NCBI GenBank assembly: GCA_029975525.1
Contig: JARKOX010000291.1
Span: forward strand, 1-43,152
DNA length: 43,152 bases
From: Prolixibacteraceae bacterium
Lineage (GTDB): Bacteria > Bacteroidota > Bacteroidia > Bacteroidales > Prolixibacteraceae
Direction of reading: 5' to 3'
Part shown: in pieces, positions 9,241-18,092 of the stretch
Numbering within the stretch: the first letter of the stretch is position 1
Layout: every line of letters begins with the position of its first letter
The notes under the pieces: model-generated
Database searches by the model: none
What the model was told of the DNA's origin: nothing
The model's input: only the letters and a program-made list of their open reading frames with translations
Made by a program: the position numbers and the translations under genes

Positions 9241-10716
9241 ATGAAGTTCAAAAAAATAACGATATCACTGATTGTTGCAGTCCTATTATTCAATAGCTGT
9301 CATGACAATTTTCTGGAAGAAAAGGTATACAGTAATATTACACCTTTAAACTTCTATTCTACCGAACAGGATGCCAAAGCTGCCCTGACCTCTGTTTACA
9401 GCGCCATGCGGGAACAAAATTCCTGGAGAAGGCAGATCATTCTGGCAGCCGAATATCCCAGTGAAGCCACCTGGCCAAATAACTCGGGAGAAGCCTGGAG
9501 AACAGAAATGGACCAGTTCACCTGGACCCCGAGTTCAACCGGCTTCTTTCAGATCTGGTCGCAGTTGTATGTGATGATCAACAGGGCCAATACCCTTCTG
9601 ACCTACATGGATAAAATCACCTTTACCACGCAGGGGATGAAAGAGCAAATCACCGGAGAAACAAGGTTCCTGCGGGGGTTGGCCTATCTGTACCTGATTC
9701 GCTTTTTCGAGAATGTTCCGCTGATCACAGAAGCCAACATGAGCGAATTCGAGGCAACCAACGTCGGGATGGCCGATAAGGTATGGGAGCTCATCTTCAG
9801 TGACTTTGAATATGCTAAAGCTAACCTGAAGGCTAAAAATACCGGCGAAAATGTAGGCAGGGCTACTGCAGGCGCTGCTCAGACCATGCTGGTAAAAGCC
9901 TATATCTCATACGCCGGCAAACCCTGGAACAAGACGGAATACTGGAGCAAAGCCGCCACGGAGGCAAAATCTGTCATTGACAATGCTGCGTACGGTTATA
10001 ATCTGGAAACCAATTATGAAAGGGTATTCCTGCTCTCCAACGAACATGGTCCGGAATATATTTTTAGCGTGGAATATGTCAGCAACAAAAACGTTGGCTG
10101 GGACTGGCCCACATTTACCGGGATCAGAAGCGGTGACCAGATCAAACTGGATGGTTGGTCATCACTGACGGCAGAACCTGAATTCTTTAACACCATGGCC
10201 GTGAACGACAAGAGAAGGGAAAAAACCTTTGTGTTATCGTACAAGGGCTTTAACAATCCGAATATCACCTGGACCTATCCCGGAAACATTGCCCTGCCTC
10301 ATTACAATAAATATATTGACCAAAGTGATGTGGGAGCCGGAACCGGTGATTATGCCCTTAATTTTTATATCACAAGGTTCTCCGATCTGTTGCTGATGCA
10401 TTCAGAGGCCGAAAACGAAGCCAACGGACCAACTGCCAATGCCGTATACGGCATCAACCGGGTCAGGGACAGAGCCGGCCTGTCGCAATTGAATGCGGCA
10501 GACTTTACCAAGGAAAGCCTCCGGGAAGCCATTTTTCAGGAAAGGCTGTGGGAACTCTGCAATGAAGGACATGCCTGGTTTGATATGAAGCGTATGAATC
10601 TGATGACCAAACGGATCAAAAAATTCAACGTTACGGAAAAGCATTATGTTTTTCCCATTCCCCAGAATGAACTGGATGCCAATCCGAATATGGAACAGAA
10701 TCAGCCTTACCGATAG
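9241..10716 (+). CDS. SusD/RagB family nutrient-binding outer membrane lipoprotein
   Basis: The protein has 491 residues, somewhat short for the family. The lipoprotein signal ends in the lipobox FNSC (C20). The N-terminal part (FLEEKVYSNITPLNFYSTEQDAKAAL) is the typical SusD opening. The C-terminal RagB/SusD signature includes LLLMHSEAENEAN, INRVRDRAGL and ELCNEGHAWFDMKRMN. It would form the lid over the SusC barrel and bind the glycan at the cell surface. The family shows which kind of system this is but not which sugar. It is the last gene before a very strong hairpin. Confidence 0.96.
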   Translation: MKFKKITISLIVAVLLFNSCHDNFLEEKVYSNITPLNFYSTEQDAKAALTSVYSAMREQNSWRRQIILAAEYPSEATWPNNSGEAWRTEMDQFTWTPSSTGFFQIWSQLYVMINRANTLLTYMDKITFTTQGMKEQITGETRFLRGLAYLYLIRFFENVPLITEANMSEFEATNVGMADKVWELIFSDFEYAKANLKAKNTGENVGRATAGAAQTMLVKAYISYAGKPWNKTEYWSKAATEAKSVIDNAAYGYNLETNYERVFLLSNEHGPEYIFSVEYVSNKNVGWDWPTFTGIRSGDQIKLDGWSSLTAEPEFFNTMAVNDKRREKTFVLSYKGFNNPNITWTYPGNIALPHYNKYIDQSDVGAGTGDYALNFYITRFSDLLLMHSEAENEANGPTANAVYGINRVRDRAGLSQLNAADFTKESLREAIFQERLWELCNEGHAWFDMKRMNLMTKRIKKFNVTEKHYVFPIPQNELDANPNMEQNQPYR

Positions 10717-10750
10717 CAACTGGCTTCAGGCTGTATAATTTGATGCCCAG

Positions 10751-10790
10751 CAATAAGAGAGACTGCCCATTATGGCAGTCTCTCTTATTG
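10751..10790 (+). terminator. Intrinsic terminator of the susCD operon
   Basis: Perfect 17-bp inverted repeat: 10751-10767 pairs with 10774-10790 around a 6-nt loop (CATTAT). The stem ends in CTCTTATTG. It starts 34 nt after the SusD stop. Confidence 0.85.
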
Positions 10791-10829
10791 TATATCACAC
10801 CCTTTAGCCCTACAGAACCGTTTGATTTT

Positions 10830-10964
10830 TCAATCAACCTGCATAAATCCTCCGTTCAGGTCGATCATCAGGCTGTACGGATGGGCTATTTCATCCAGGA
10901 TGACAACCATCCGGCTGCGTGAAACCGGTTCATCAGCACGGTAAACCCTGAAATCATACTTTTG
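10830..10964 (-). pseudogene. Possible gene remnant (44 codons) in the intergenic region
   Basis: The gap 10717-11271 (555 bp) holds the terminator and no intact gene. On the minus strand an open stretch runs from 10964 to a TGA at 10830-10832 and is bounded upstream by TAG at 10965-10967. It reads like protein (YDFRVYRADEPVSRSRMVV, then LDEIAHPYSLMIDLNGGF) but has no proper start codon. I do not recognise the family. It could be the tail of a decayed gene or a chance frame. The remainder, 10965-11271, has a small dyad CCTAA-TT-TTAGG at 11160-11171 and nothing else I can name. Confidence 0.25.
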
Positions 10965-11271
10965 CTATATTTTTCTCCATCATCAGGGGAAGTCAATGGG
11001 GCATATCAGATGATCTGAGTTATTATGATTGTAGAGAGTTAAGTGTGTTCACTTTGTATATGTTTTAATTTGTTTTGTCAAAATCCAGCCCCCTGAACCC
11101 CCTTTCCCCCATTTTACTGACCATTTTCCTCAATTTAGCAGTTTTGGGTTACATTTTATCCTAATTTTAGGACCGTTTCTGAGAAATTAGGTTGGTCTTT
11201 TTGCCGATGGCACAACGTTTTTCAGAAATATTGTGATCGATTTTTTATAAACTATTGCTTTCTAGACCACT

Positions 11272-11793
11272 ATGACGAAAACACGTTTCCTTTCGTGGAG
11301 CCTGCAACTCATGCTGGTTGGCTCGTATATTATTTCTTGCCGAACATCCGATGTTCACTTGCCTGAAAGCCAGAATAGTGCTACTGAAAAAATGGCCGCC
11401 GATGGCGACCATTACCGGCTCACTTTTGATCAGCCTGGCACCTGGAGTCAGAAATATAACCTGGTGTGGGATAAACTGCTGAATCTGGGAATTTTCCCGA
11501 AAGAGGTGGCCGAAAGAGAGGAGGCTTATTACCTCACGAAGCAAAATCCGTACGGTTTGCCGCTGGACAACCGGAAAACCTACACCAAAGGCGACTGGAT
11601 TGTGTGGACGGCCACGCTGGCCGGTGATACCGAAACGTTTGGGCAGTTTATCGATCCGCTCCACCGTTTTGTAAGCGAAACGCCCGACCGGGTTCCGATG
11701 AGCGACTGGTATGAAACAACCAATGCCAAAAAAGTTGGCTTCCAGGCCAGGTCAGTGGTAGGAGGCTATTTTATCAAGCTGCTTGAGCAATAA
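11272..11793 (+). CDS. Lipoprotein relic of the DUF4965/DUF1793 glutaminase-like family (internal deletion)
   Basis: The protein has 173 residues: a lipoprotein-type signal (lipobox IISC, C23), a short linker, and from about residue 42 the C-terminal end of the DUF4965/DUF5127/DUF1793 family. Characteristic segments are [37 protein letters not shown] and [20 protein letters not shown]. From memory, full-length relatives have roughly 800 residues with the same signal type and the same end, so about 650 residues seem to be missing while the frame stays open. It is most likely a nonfunctional deletion product; a functional mini-protein cannot be excluded. The start ATG 11272 fits the signal peptide. 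Confidence 0.7.
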   Translation: MTKTRFLSWSLQLMLVGSYIISCRTSDVHLPESQNSATEKMAADGDHYRLTFDQPGTWSQKYNLVWDKLLNLGIFPKEVAEREEAYYLTKQNPYGLPLDNRKTYTKGDWIVWTATLAGDTETFGQFIDPLHRFVSETPDRVPMSDWYETTNAKKVGFQARSVVGGYFIKLLEQ

Positions 11794-11842
11794 CCTGTAA
11801 AAACATTAACTGTTAAATTTTTCAATACTAATTCTATCGGTT

Positions 11843-13657
11843 ATGAATAAACTGTTTTTATCGTTCATTTTATTTTGCTGCTTCAGCATGGTTAAGGCGC
11901 AGGACTGGAAACCTGCCGGCGACCGGATTAAAACCCCGTGGGCCGAAAAGGTGGACCCTGCCAATCCGCTTCCCGAATATCCAAGACCCCAAATGGAAAG
12001 AGATCAGTGGGTCAACCTCAACGGGTTGTGGGACTATGCCATTGCCGAAAAAGGGAAAAGTTTCCCCGCGGCGTTTGACGGAAAAATTTTGGTCCCGTTT
12101 CCTGTAGAATCCAGTCTTTCCGGCGTTCAGAAAAGGGTAGGGCAAAACCGGGAGTTGTGGTACCAGCGTAAGTTTTCGGTGCCGGCAGCCTGGAAAAACA
12201 AAAACGTCATTCTCCATTTTGGCGCAGTGGACTGGAAAGCCGATGTTTGGGTCAACGAAATCAAGGTGGGGACCCACGAAGGCGGATACACTCCTTTCAG
12301 CTTCGATATCACCCCTTTTATCACCAAAGAGAAGGAGCAGAAGCTGGTCGTCAGGGTGTGGGACCCAACCGACAGAGGTTTTCAGCCCCGTGGAAAACAG
12401 GTGGAAAGACCCGAAGGAATCTGGTATACCCCGGTAACCGGAATCTGGCAGACCGTGTGGATCGAACCGGTAAATCAGGCATTTGTTTCACATCTGAAAA
12501 CCATTCCGAATGTCGATGGCAGTAATGTCTCGGTTTGGGCAACCACCCAGGGAACCACTGCTACGGAAATCGTCGAAGTTAAAGTGCTCGAAAACGGACA
12601 GGTAATTGGCTCTGGCAAGGCTGCTGCCGGACAGGAGGTGCTGGTGAACATCCCCGGCGCTAAACTGTGGAGTCCCGAATCACCTTTCCTCTACGACATG
12701 GAAGTCTCGGTCCTGCGCAACGGCGTAGCCGTTGACAAGGTGAAGAGCTATTTTGGCATGAGAAAAATATCGACTCATCGCGATGCCAACGGAATAGTGC
12801 GGCTCCAGCTCAACAACAAGGATTATTTCCAGTTTGGCCCGCTCGATCAGGGATGGTGGCCCGACGGGCTTTACACCGCCCCCACCGACGAGGCGCTGCT
12901 GTTCGACATCAAAAAAACCAAAGAGTTTGGTTTCAATATGATTCGCAAACACGTGAAGGTGGAGCCTGCCCGCTGGTACTACCACTGCGACCGCGAAGGA
13001 ATCCTGGTTTGGCAGGATATGCCCAGTGGCGACCGCTCGCCGCAATGGCAAATGCGCAACTATTTCAACGGGCTGGAGCTGAACCGCAGCACAAAATCCG
13101 AAGAAAACTTCCGCCGCGAGTGGAAAGAGATCATGGACCTGGCTGTCTCCAATCCGAGTGTTGTCGTTTGGGTGCCCTTCAATGAAGCGTGGGGGCAGTT
13201 TAAAACCGCCGAAATTGCGGAGTGGACCAAAAATTACGATCCGTCGCGATTGGTTAACCCGGCCAGCGGGGGCAACCATTATGACGTTGGCGATATGCTC
13301 GACATGCACAACTATCCCGATCCGGCGATGGGGCTTTTCGATTCAAAACGGAGCAATGTCCTGGGCGAATATGGCGGTATTGGGCTGGTGTTGCCCGACC
13401 ACCTCTGGGAAAAAGACCGGAACTGGGGATATGTCCAGTATAAAACCGCCGAGGAGGCCACAAAAGCCTACGTTGAGCTGGCCGAGAAACTGAAAAAACT
13501 GATTCCTTTTGGTTATTCGGCGGCTGTGTACACGCAAACCACCGACGTGGAGGTAGAGGTGAACGGATTGATTACCTATGACCGGAAGGTGATCAAACTG
13601 AATACCGGGCAGATTCGCAAGGTAAATCTTGAGATCTCAAATTTCTTTGAAAAATAA
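11843..13657 (+). CDS. Glycoside hydrolase family 2 protein
   Basis: This 604-residue secreted enzyme has a signal peptide ending after KAQ (residue 20). The GH2 sugar-binding jelly-roll domain lies at about 40-210 (VNLNGLWDYAI, LWYQRKFSVP, GGYTPFSFDIT). An immunoglobulin-like domain follows (about 211-310), then the TIM barrel (about 311-600). The acid/base is E448 in WVPFNEAWGQF and the nucleophile is E509 in VLGEYGG; both are intact. The barrel ends without extra C-terminal modules, shorter than LacZ-type enzymes. Family activities include beta-galactosidase, beta-glucuronidase, beta-mannosidase and arabinosidases; the sequence does not let me choose. Its place after susCD and before GH78 fits polysaccharide breakdown. 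Confidence 0.9.
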   Translation: MNKLFLSFILFCCFSMVKAQDWKPAGDRIKTPWAEKVDPANPLPEYPRPQMERDQWVNLNGLWDYAIAEKGKSFPAAFDGKILVPFPVESSLSGVQKRVGQNRELWYQRKFSVPAAWKNKNVILHFGAVDWKADVWVNEIKVGTHEGGYTPFSFDITPFITKEKEQKLVVRVWDPTDRGFQPRGKQVERPEGIWYTPVTGIWQTVWIEPVNQAFVSHLKTIPNVDGSNVSVWATTQGTTATEIVEVKVLENGQVIGSGKAAAGQEVLVNIPGAKLWSPESPFLYDMEVSVLRNGVAVDKVKSYFGMRKISTHRDANGIVRLQLNNKDYFQFGPLDQGWWPDGLYTAPTDEALLFDIKKTKEFGFNMIRKHVKVEPARWYYHCDREGILVWQDMPSGDRSPQWQMRNYFNGLELNRSTKSEENFRREWKEIMDLAVSNPSVVVWVPFNEAWGQFKTAEIAEWTKNYDPSRLVNPASGGNHYDVGDMLDMHNYPDPAMGLFDSKRSNVLGEYGGIGLVLPDHLWEKDRNWGYVQYKTAEEATKAYVELAEKLKKLIPFGYSAAVYTQTTDVEVEVNGLITYDRKVIKLNTGQIRKVNLEISNFFEK

Positions 13658-13764
13658 CAGTTGTCCCGAAAAAGGGACGGTCAAGACTGATTAAGCTGGT
13701 AGCCTTCCTCCCGGTGTTTGGCGAACCGGTTAATATTTTATCGATAACAAGTACTGTTTGAAAA

Positions 13765-13807
13765 AAGAGGACTTCGAGTGGCGCGGAAGGTTCACCGAAG
13801 TCCTCTT
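13765..13807. terminator. Bidirectional terminator between GH2 and GH78 genes
   Basis: A 12-bp perfect stem pairs 13765-13776 (AAGAGGACTTCG) with 13796-13807 across a 19-nt loop. It is preceded by an A run and followed by T-rich sequence, so it can serve both converging genes. Confidence 0.75.
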
Positions 13808-13822
13808 CTCTTTTGATAGATT

Positions 13823-14173
13823 TTAAAAGCCGAGTTCAGCTGAAATGCGGTAAATGCCCGATCCAACCAGCAGGTTTACCCTTCCGTTTGGATCAACCGA
13901 CACCGGGCTGGTGTGGCCGGGTTTTTTGCCGTCAATTTTTACCGTCGACGGCTGGATGGGCGGCAACACAATCCGGGCGTTGGTATTGGCCGGGATTTCC
14001 ACCTCCAGTTCAAACTGCCGGTCGTTTCGGGTCCACTCCGAGCGGATCAATCCGTAGGGAGACTGGAAGCCGGCCTTCACAAATGTCAGGTCGCCTGTTA
14101 CTTCAGGTTTGATTTCGATCTCTTTGTAGGCGGTTGATGTTTTTTGCCTGTCCGATTCCGGCCAGTCCGGCAT
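13823..14173 (-). CDS. C-terminal domain of the GH78 alpha-L-rhamnosidase, in a shifted frame
   Basis: This 116-codon frame overlaps the end of the larger GH78 frame. From about residue 14 it reads as the C-terminal beta-sandwich of bacterial rhamnosidases (STAYKEIEIKPEV, then GLIRSEWTRNDRQFELEVEI and ARIVLPP). The ATG at 14173 falls inside the codons for the FYAGL segment of the main frame, so it is unlikely to be a true start. Joining the frames by dropping one A from the A6 run (14140-14145, minus strand) gives a continuous GIGQAKTSTAYKEIEIKPE sequence typical of the family. Read it together with the next entry as one gene. Confidence 0.8.
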   Translation of the reverse strand: MPDWPESDRQKTSTAYKEIEIKPEVTGDLTFVKAGFQSPYGLIRSEWTRNDRQFELEVEIPANTNARIVLPPIQPSTVKIDGKKPGHTSPVSVDPNGRVNLLVGSGIYRISAELGF

Positions 14174-16607
14174 AGAACCACTCCATCACATGTCCCAGCA
14201 TGAGGTGGTTGTTCGACACCACTTCGAGGGCCTGCCACGATTCGGTAAGGGCTGTGGCGCCTTTTTTCAGTTGAAAACCGTATCCCGGGACATCGTCGCG
14301 GTTAATCATCTCGAACATCAGTTGCGAAGCGCCTCCCGTTGTGAGTGCCTCTACCAGGTAGTGAAAGCCCACATCGCCGGCAGTGAGCGCTTTGTTGCCG
14401 GCAGCGATGGTGTCGAGCAGGTTGGTGAAAACCTTTGCCCGGTCGGCCTCGGGCACCATGCCCACGCAAAGTGGCATCGACTGGGCGGTCTGGCTTCCGG
14501 TAGCATAAACTCCGGTTTCGGGATTGTAAAAACGGGCGTTAAAAGCGGCGCGGATCTCTTCTGCCCAGCCAGCGAGCATCTCGTGCCCGGGAATCTGGCG
14601 GGCTGCCGCCATTTCGGCCATCAGTTTCACGTCGTAATAGTAGATGGCGGTGGCGGTAAGCGCTACCGGGGTCAGCTGGGCGATGCCGTGAGAATTTGGG
14701 CCCAGGTCGAACCAGTCGCCCAACCCGTGGCTCAGGATGTGGTCCGAAGATTTTCCTTTCAGGTAATTAATATATTTCAGCATCATGGGCCACGCCTGGT
14801 CGATGATCTCTTCGTCGCCATACCATTTCCAGAGCAGCCAGGGAAGAATAACGGCGGCGCTGCCCCATTCGGGCGAGTCGCGGAAGCCTTCCTGGAATTC
14901 AACATATTCGGGAGCAATATCGGGCACCAGGCCGTCGTCGGTTTGTGCATCCATCATGTCGTAAACCAGCTTTTGGTAGAGGTGGTAGTTTTCGTAGCGG
15001 AAGTGGACGCCCGCGCCCATCAGGAAGGTCTGTTCGAGCCACCCCAGTTTTTCGCGGTGCGGACAGTCGGTGAGCACACTCTGGAAGTTACTCCGGATAG
15101 CCCAGTCGATCAGCGAGTGAATCTGGTTCAGCAGTTCGTTGCTGCAGGTAAAAGTTCCGTTGGCAGGGGCGGAGTTGCGCGTGTGTACCAGGCTCAGTTT
15201 CTCGATCACCGGCAGATCGCCGGTTGCCGTTTCGCCTGCCGGAACTGCTCCAAACACCTGCACGTAGCGGAACCCGTAGTAGGTAAACCGGGGTTTCCAG
15301 GTTTCGGAAGGAGCGCCTTTCAGGGTATAGGCAAAATAGTACGGGCCGCCCGAAGCACGCTGGTTGCAGGTGCTGTCGGGATTGATCAGCTCGGCCGGCC
15401 AGAGGGTGACCTGGCTGCCCGGCTTGCCTTGCACCGTCAGTTCAATAATTCCCGATGCGTTTTGTCCGAAATCATAAAGGTAGGAGCCATCTTTGAGGCG
15501 TATGATTTGGGCTGCCGGAATGGGCTGCATCTCTTTTAGCGGGTAATCCTTTTCAGCAGTCAGCCGGCCAGCCGGACCGTTGCTGAGTTGCACGGCCTGC
15601 CATCCGGAATCATCGAAGCCGGGCTGGTTCCAGCCGGGTTGTTCCAGGTTGGCGTCGTAATCTTCGCCCGCGTAAATGCTGGAAAAGGTTATTGGCGAGG
15701 GTGAGCTCTTCCAGCTTGCATCTGTCACCACCGTTTCGGTGCGGCCATCGGCGTAGTTGAGTTGCAGCCGGGCAATCATTTCGGGCATTCCGAATGCGAT
15801 CACCAGCTTGCGGTAGCGTTCGCGGTTGATGTTGTAAAACCCGTTGCCCACCATGGCTCCCAGCACGTTTTCGCCGGGAGTGAGCAGGGAGGTTACGTCG
15901 TAGGTATTGTAGAAGACGGTTTTGTCGTAGTCGGTCCAGCCGGGCGCCAGGAATGCGTTGCCTGCCTTCTGTCCGTTTACAAACGCTTCATAATGTCCCA
16001 TTCCCGAAACCGACAAGGTGGCTGCGGTCAGCTTGCCGTTAACCTGAAACGGCTTGCGGAAGAGGGGCACAACGGGCCGTTTGACCGCTTTGTCGCCCAG
16101 GTTGTTGCCCATGCCGTGAATTCCCGGGACCAGACGGAGCGCCGGATCGAGCAGTTCGTAGGCAATCCAGCGGGCGCCACTCCAGTCGGCAGTGGTGAAG
16201 AGGCCGGTTTGCCAGCCCGATGGTTTGCTCCACGTCGATTCGCGTCCTTTTTCGTCCCAGATTTTTACTTTCCAACAGTACTGTTTTCCGCTTTCCAGCG
16301 GCGCACCGGCGTACGGAATATGAATAGACCGGTCGGAGGTAATTTTTCCGGAATCCCACAGGGTACCTTTTTCAGCGGCCAGATCTTCGGGAGTTGCCGC
16401 AACCAGGATGCGGTAGGCGGTTTGTGCCGCCCCGCGCCGTTCCGAGGTAATCTGCCATCCCAGCACCGGTTGGCGATTTTCGATTCCGGCCGGTTGCTCC
16501 ATCCGGTCGCAGGTGAGCCGGACGACTTTCGTGGTTTTCACCCCCTGGCACGAGGCCATCCACAGGCTGATGACGACTGAAAAAAAGAGAAGTTTTTTTT
16601 GGTTCAT
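14103..16607 (-). CDS. Alpha-L-rhamnosidase, GH78 (main part; apparent frameshift near the 3' end)
   Basis: The 834-codon frame starts at ATG 16607 with a lipoprotein signal (lipobox MASC, C20). It continues with an N-terminal fibronectin-like domain (about 25-138), the rhamnosidase N domain (about 195-350), a concanavalin-like domain (about 360-475) and the six-hairpin catalytic domain (from about 482). The GH78 signature DCPHREKLGWLEQ starts at 514. The frame leaves the family after GIGQAK and runs 14 unrelated residues to a stop at 14103. The missing C-terminal domain continues in the +1 frame (13823-14173). The enzyme would remove terminal rhamnose at the cell surface or in the periplasm. 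The frameshift may be real or a sequencing error. Confidence 0.92.
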   Translation of the reverse strand: MNQKKLLFFSVVISLWMASCQGVKTTKVVRLTCDRMEQPAGIENRQPVLGWQITSERRGAAQTAYRILVAATPEDLAAEKGTLWDSGKITSDRSIHIPYAGAPLESGKQYCWKVKIWDEKGRESTWSKPSGWQTGLFTTADWSGARWIAYELLDPALRLVPGIHGMGNNLGDKAVKRPVVPLFRKPFQVNGKLTAATLSVSGMGHYEAFVNGQKAGNAFLAPGWTDYDKTVFYNTYDVTSLLTPGENVLGAMVGNGFYNINRERYRKLVIAFGMPEMIARLQLNYADGRTETVVTDASWKSSPSPITFSSIYAGEDYDANLEQPGWNQPGFDDSGWQAVQLSNGPAGRLTAEKDYPLKEMQPIPAAQIIRLKDGSYLYDFGQNASGIIELTVQGKPGSQVTLWPAELINPDSTCNQRASGGPYYFAYTLKGAPSETWKPRFTYYGFRYVQVFGAVPAGETATGDLPVIEKLSLVHTRNSAPANGTFTCSNELLNQIHSLIDWAIRSNFQSVLTDCPHREKLGWLEQTFLMGAGVHFRYENYHLYQKLVYDMMDAQTDDGLVPDIAPEYVEFQEGFRDSPEWGSAAVILPWLLWKWYGDEEIIDQAWPMMLKYINYLKGKSSDHILSHGLGDWFDLGPNSHGIAQLTPVALTATAIYYYDVKLMAEMAAARQIPGHEMLAGWAEEIRAAFNARFYNPETGVYATGSQTAQSMPLCVGMVPEADRAKVFTNLLDTIAAGNKALTAGDVGFHYLVEALTTGGASQLMFEMINRDDVPGYGFQLKKGATALTESWQALEVVSNNHLMLGHVMEWFYAGLAGIGQAKNINRLQRDRNQT

Positions 16608-17039
16608 AGATTGGCTTTTTAAAGTTTATTGGTGTGTTCCCAATTTTCAACGAATTTAACTGTTTTTTACCTCTGCCGGCCTCTGGTTTCCGCAGAGAGC
16701 TAAAAACAAGCTTTTTCTCTGGTATGTCCGGGAGAAAAGTACAGTTCAACCGGGATGCAGATGATTTAGTGAGCGATTTTTGGGGATTAATTTTCTGGTT
16801 TTTTTTTCTCCATTCACTGTCAGTGTTAGAACCGAAATAATTAAAATCAAGGTTGTTCTTATCTGTTTTTTTAAAAGCTGTTTAAACAGAACTATCTGCG
16901 GAAACCGTTGGGGAAAAGGGGACTGGTTTAGGCTTTTATGCTGCACAACACACCCGGGCAAAGAGACAGTTAATCGTTTAAGCATACATTTGTTTTTGCC
17001 GTTTACCACGACTCTTTTTTGCAGCTAATCAGCGGGATA
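16608..17039. other. Divergent intergenic region with candidate operator palindromes
   Basis: This 432-bp gap separates the GH78 gene (-) from the LacI regulator (+). I see no gene in it. Two dyads stand out: CTGTTTAAACAG at 16878-16889 (perfect, 12 bp) and CACTG-T-CAGTG at 16815-16825. Either could be a site for the adjacent LacI-family protein, but neither has the central CG of many LacI operators. Confidence 0.35.
16985..16992 (+). promoter_or_regulatory. Possible -7 element of the LacI/GH172 operon
   Basis: TACATTTG matches TAnnTTTG and lies 47 bp before the LacI ATG. No TTG is visible at the expected -33 position, so the call is weak. Confidence 0.35.
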
Positions 17040-18068
17040 ATGAACAAAAGGGTTTCATTGAAAGATATTGCCGGGAAAGTGGGGGTTTCCACTGCCCTGG
17101 TTTCGTATGTGCTGAACGGTTTGGAAAAAGAGAAAAGAGTGAGTCCGGCGGTGGTGGAGAAAATCAGGGCGGCCGCGCGCGAGCTGAACTACAAGCCCAA
17201 CCAGATTGCCCGCAGCCTGCGCAGCGGATCGACCAATACCCTCGGCTTGATTGTGGCTGACATCGCCAACCCTTTCTTCGGACAGCTGGCGCGGGTTATC
17301 GAAGATGAAGCCTCCCGTTTTCAGTATGTTGTTATTCTGGGCAGCTCTGATGAAGATTGTGCCAAATCGGCCTCGCTGATCGACACGTTGCTGGACCGGC
17401 AGGTGGATGGTTTTATCCTGGTTCCGTCGGAAGGGTGCGCCGAACAGGTGGAGTTGCTGGTCAGCCGCAACATCCCCGTCGTGCTGACCGACCGCTATCT
17501 TCCGGGCATACCGGCCCACGCTGTTGTGTTGGACAACTACGGGGCTACCCGCGAAGCGGTGAGTCACCTGGTTGGCAACGGCTACCGCCGGATTGCACTG
17601 GTGGCCTACGCGTCGTCGCTGGTGCACATGCAGGAGCGGATCAGGGGGTATTGCGAAGCGATGGATGCCGCCGGAATGGGCGCAAATAAGCTGGTGGAAA
17701 CCGTTTCGTATGATTCTGCAAAAGCGGATACCGAAAAGTTAGTGGCCGCACTGGTGAAGGAACAAAAAACCGAAGCCGTGATTTTTGCAACCAATGCCCT
17801 GACCCTCTTTGGACTGTATGCCGTGAAGAAGCATAACTTCCGGGTGCCTGAAGAGTTGGCGGTGATCGGTTTCGACGGAAATGAAGCGTTCGATTTTTTT
17901 ACGCCGCCGCTGACCTATCTCCGGCAGCCGGTGGAGGCGATCGGAAGGGAATCGGTCAGAATCCTGCTGGAGCAGATCCGCGGAGAGCTGCATCAAACGG
18001 TCCACCTGGAGTTGAAGCACCAGCTTGTCGAACGGGGGTCCAGCGGTAAATCTCCCGGCGTTGACTAA
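17040..18068 (+). CDS. LacI family transcriptional regulator
   Basis: From ATG 17040 the protein has 342 residues, the normal family size. The LacI helix-turn-helix opens the protein (VSLKDIAGKVGVSTALVSYV, residues 5-24), with the hinge helix near 50-62 (YKPNQIARSLRSG). The periplasmic-binding-protein-like sensor domain follows (LGLIVADIANPFF to about 335). An in-frame TTG at 17019 would add seven residues that do not belong to the family fold, so 17040 is preferred. The GH172 gene follows after 24 nt, so it probably controls its own operon (17040-21943) and perhaps the divergent rhamnosidase, in response to a sugar not identifiable here. Confidence 0.93.
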   Translation: MNKRVSLKDIAGKVGVSTALVSYVLNGLEKEKRVSPAVVEKIRAAARELNYKPNQIARSLRSGSTNTLGLIVADIANPFFGQLARVIEDEASRFQYVVILGSSDEDCAKSASLIDTLLDRQVDGFILVPSEGCAEQVELLVSRNIPVVLTDRYLPGIPAHAVVLDNYGATREAVSHLVGNGYRRIALVAYASSLVHMQERIRGYCEAMDAAGMGANKLVETVSYDSAKADTEKLVAALVKEQKTEAVIFATNALTLFGLYAVKKHNFRVPEELAVIGFDGNEAFDFFTPPLTYLRQPVEAIGRESVRILLEQIRGELHQTVHLELKHQLVERGSSGKSPGVD

Positions 18069-18092
18069 ATTGTATAACCAAATAAACCAGAA

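Noticed and set aside
10740-10922. A 60-codon plus-strand frame after susD
   Set aside because: It runs through the terminator hairpin and has no protein-like features.
14138-14147. A AAA AAC heptamer in the rhamnosidase as a programmed -1 frameshift site
   Set aside because: The heptamer is present in the right phase, but the C-terminal domain lies in the +1 frame, so -1 slippage would not reach it.
14190-15539. A 449-codon plus-strand frame
   Set aside because: It is antisense to the GH78 catalytic domain, whose motifs are unambiguous.
16746-17009. An 87-codon minus-strand frame in the LacI/GH78 gap
   Set aside because: No family resemblance, low-complexity basic composition and no supporting signals.
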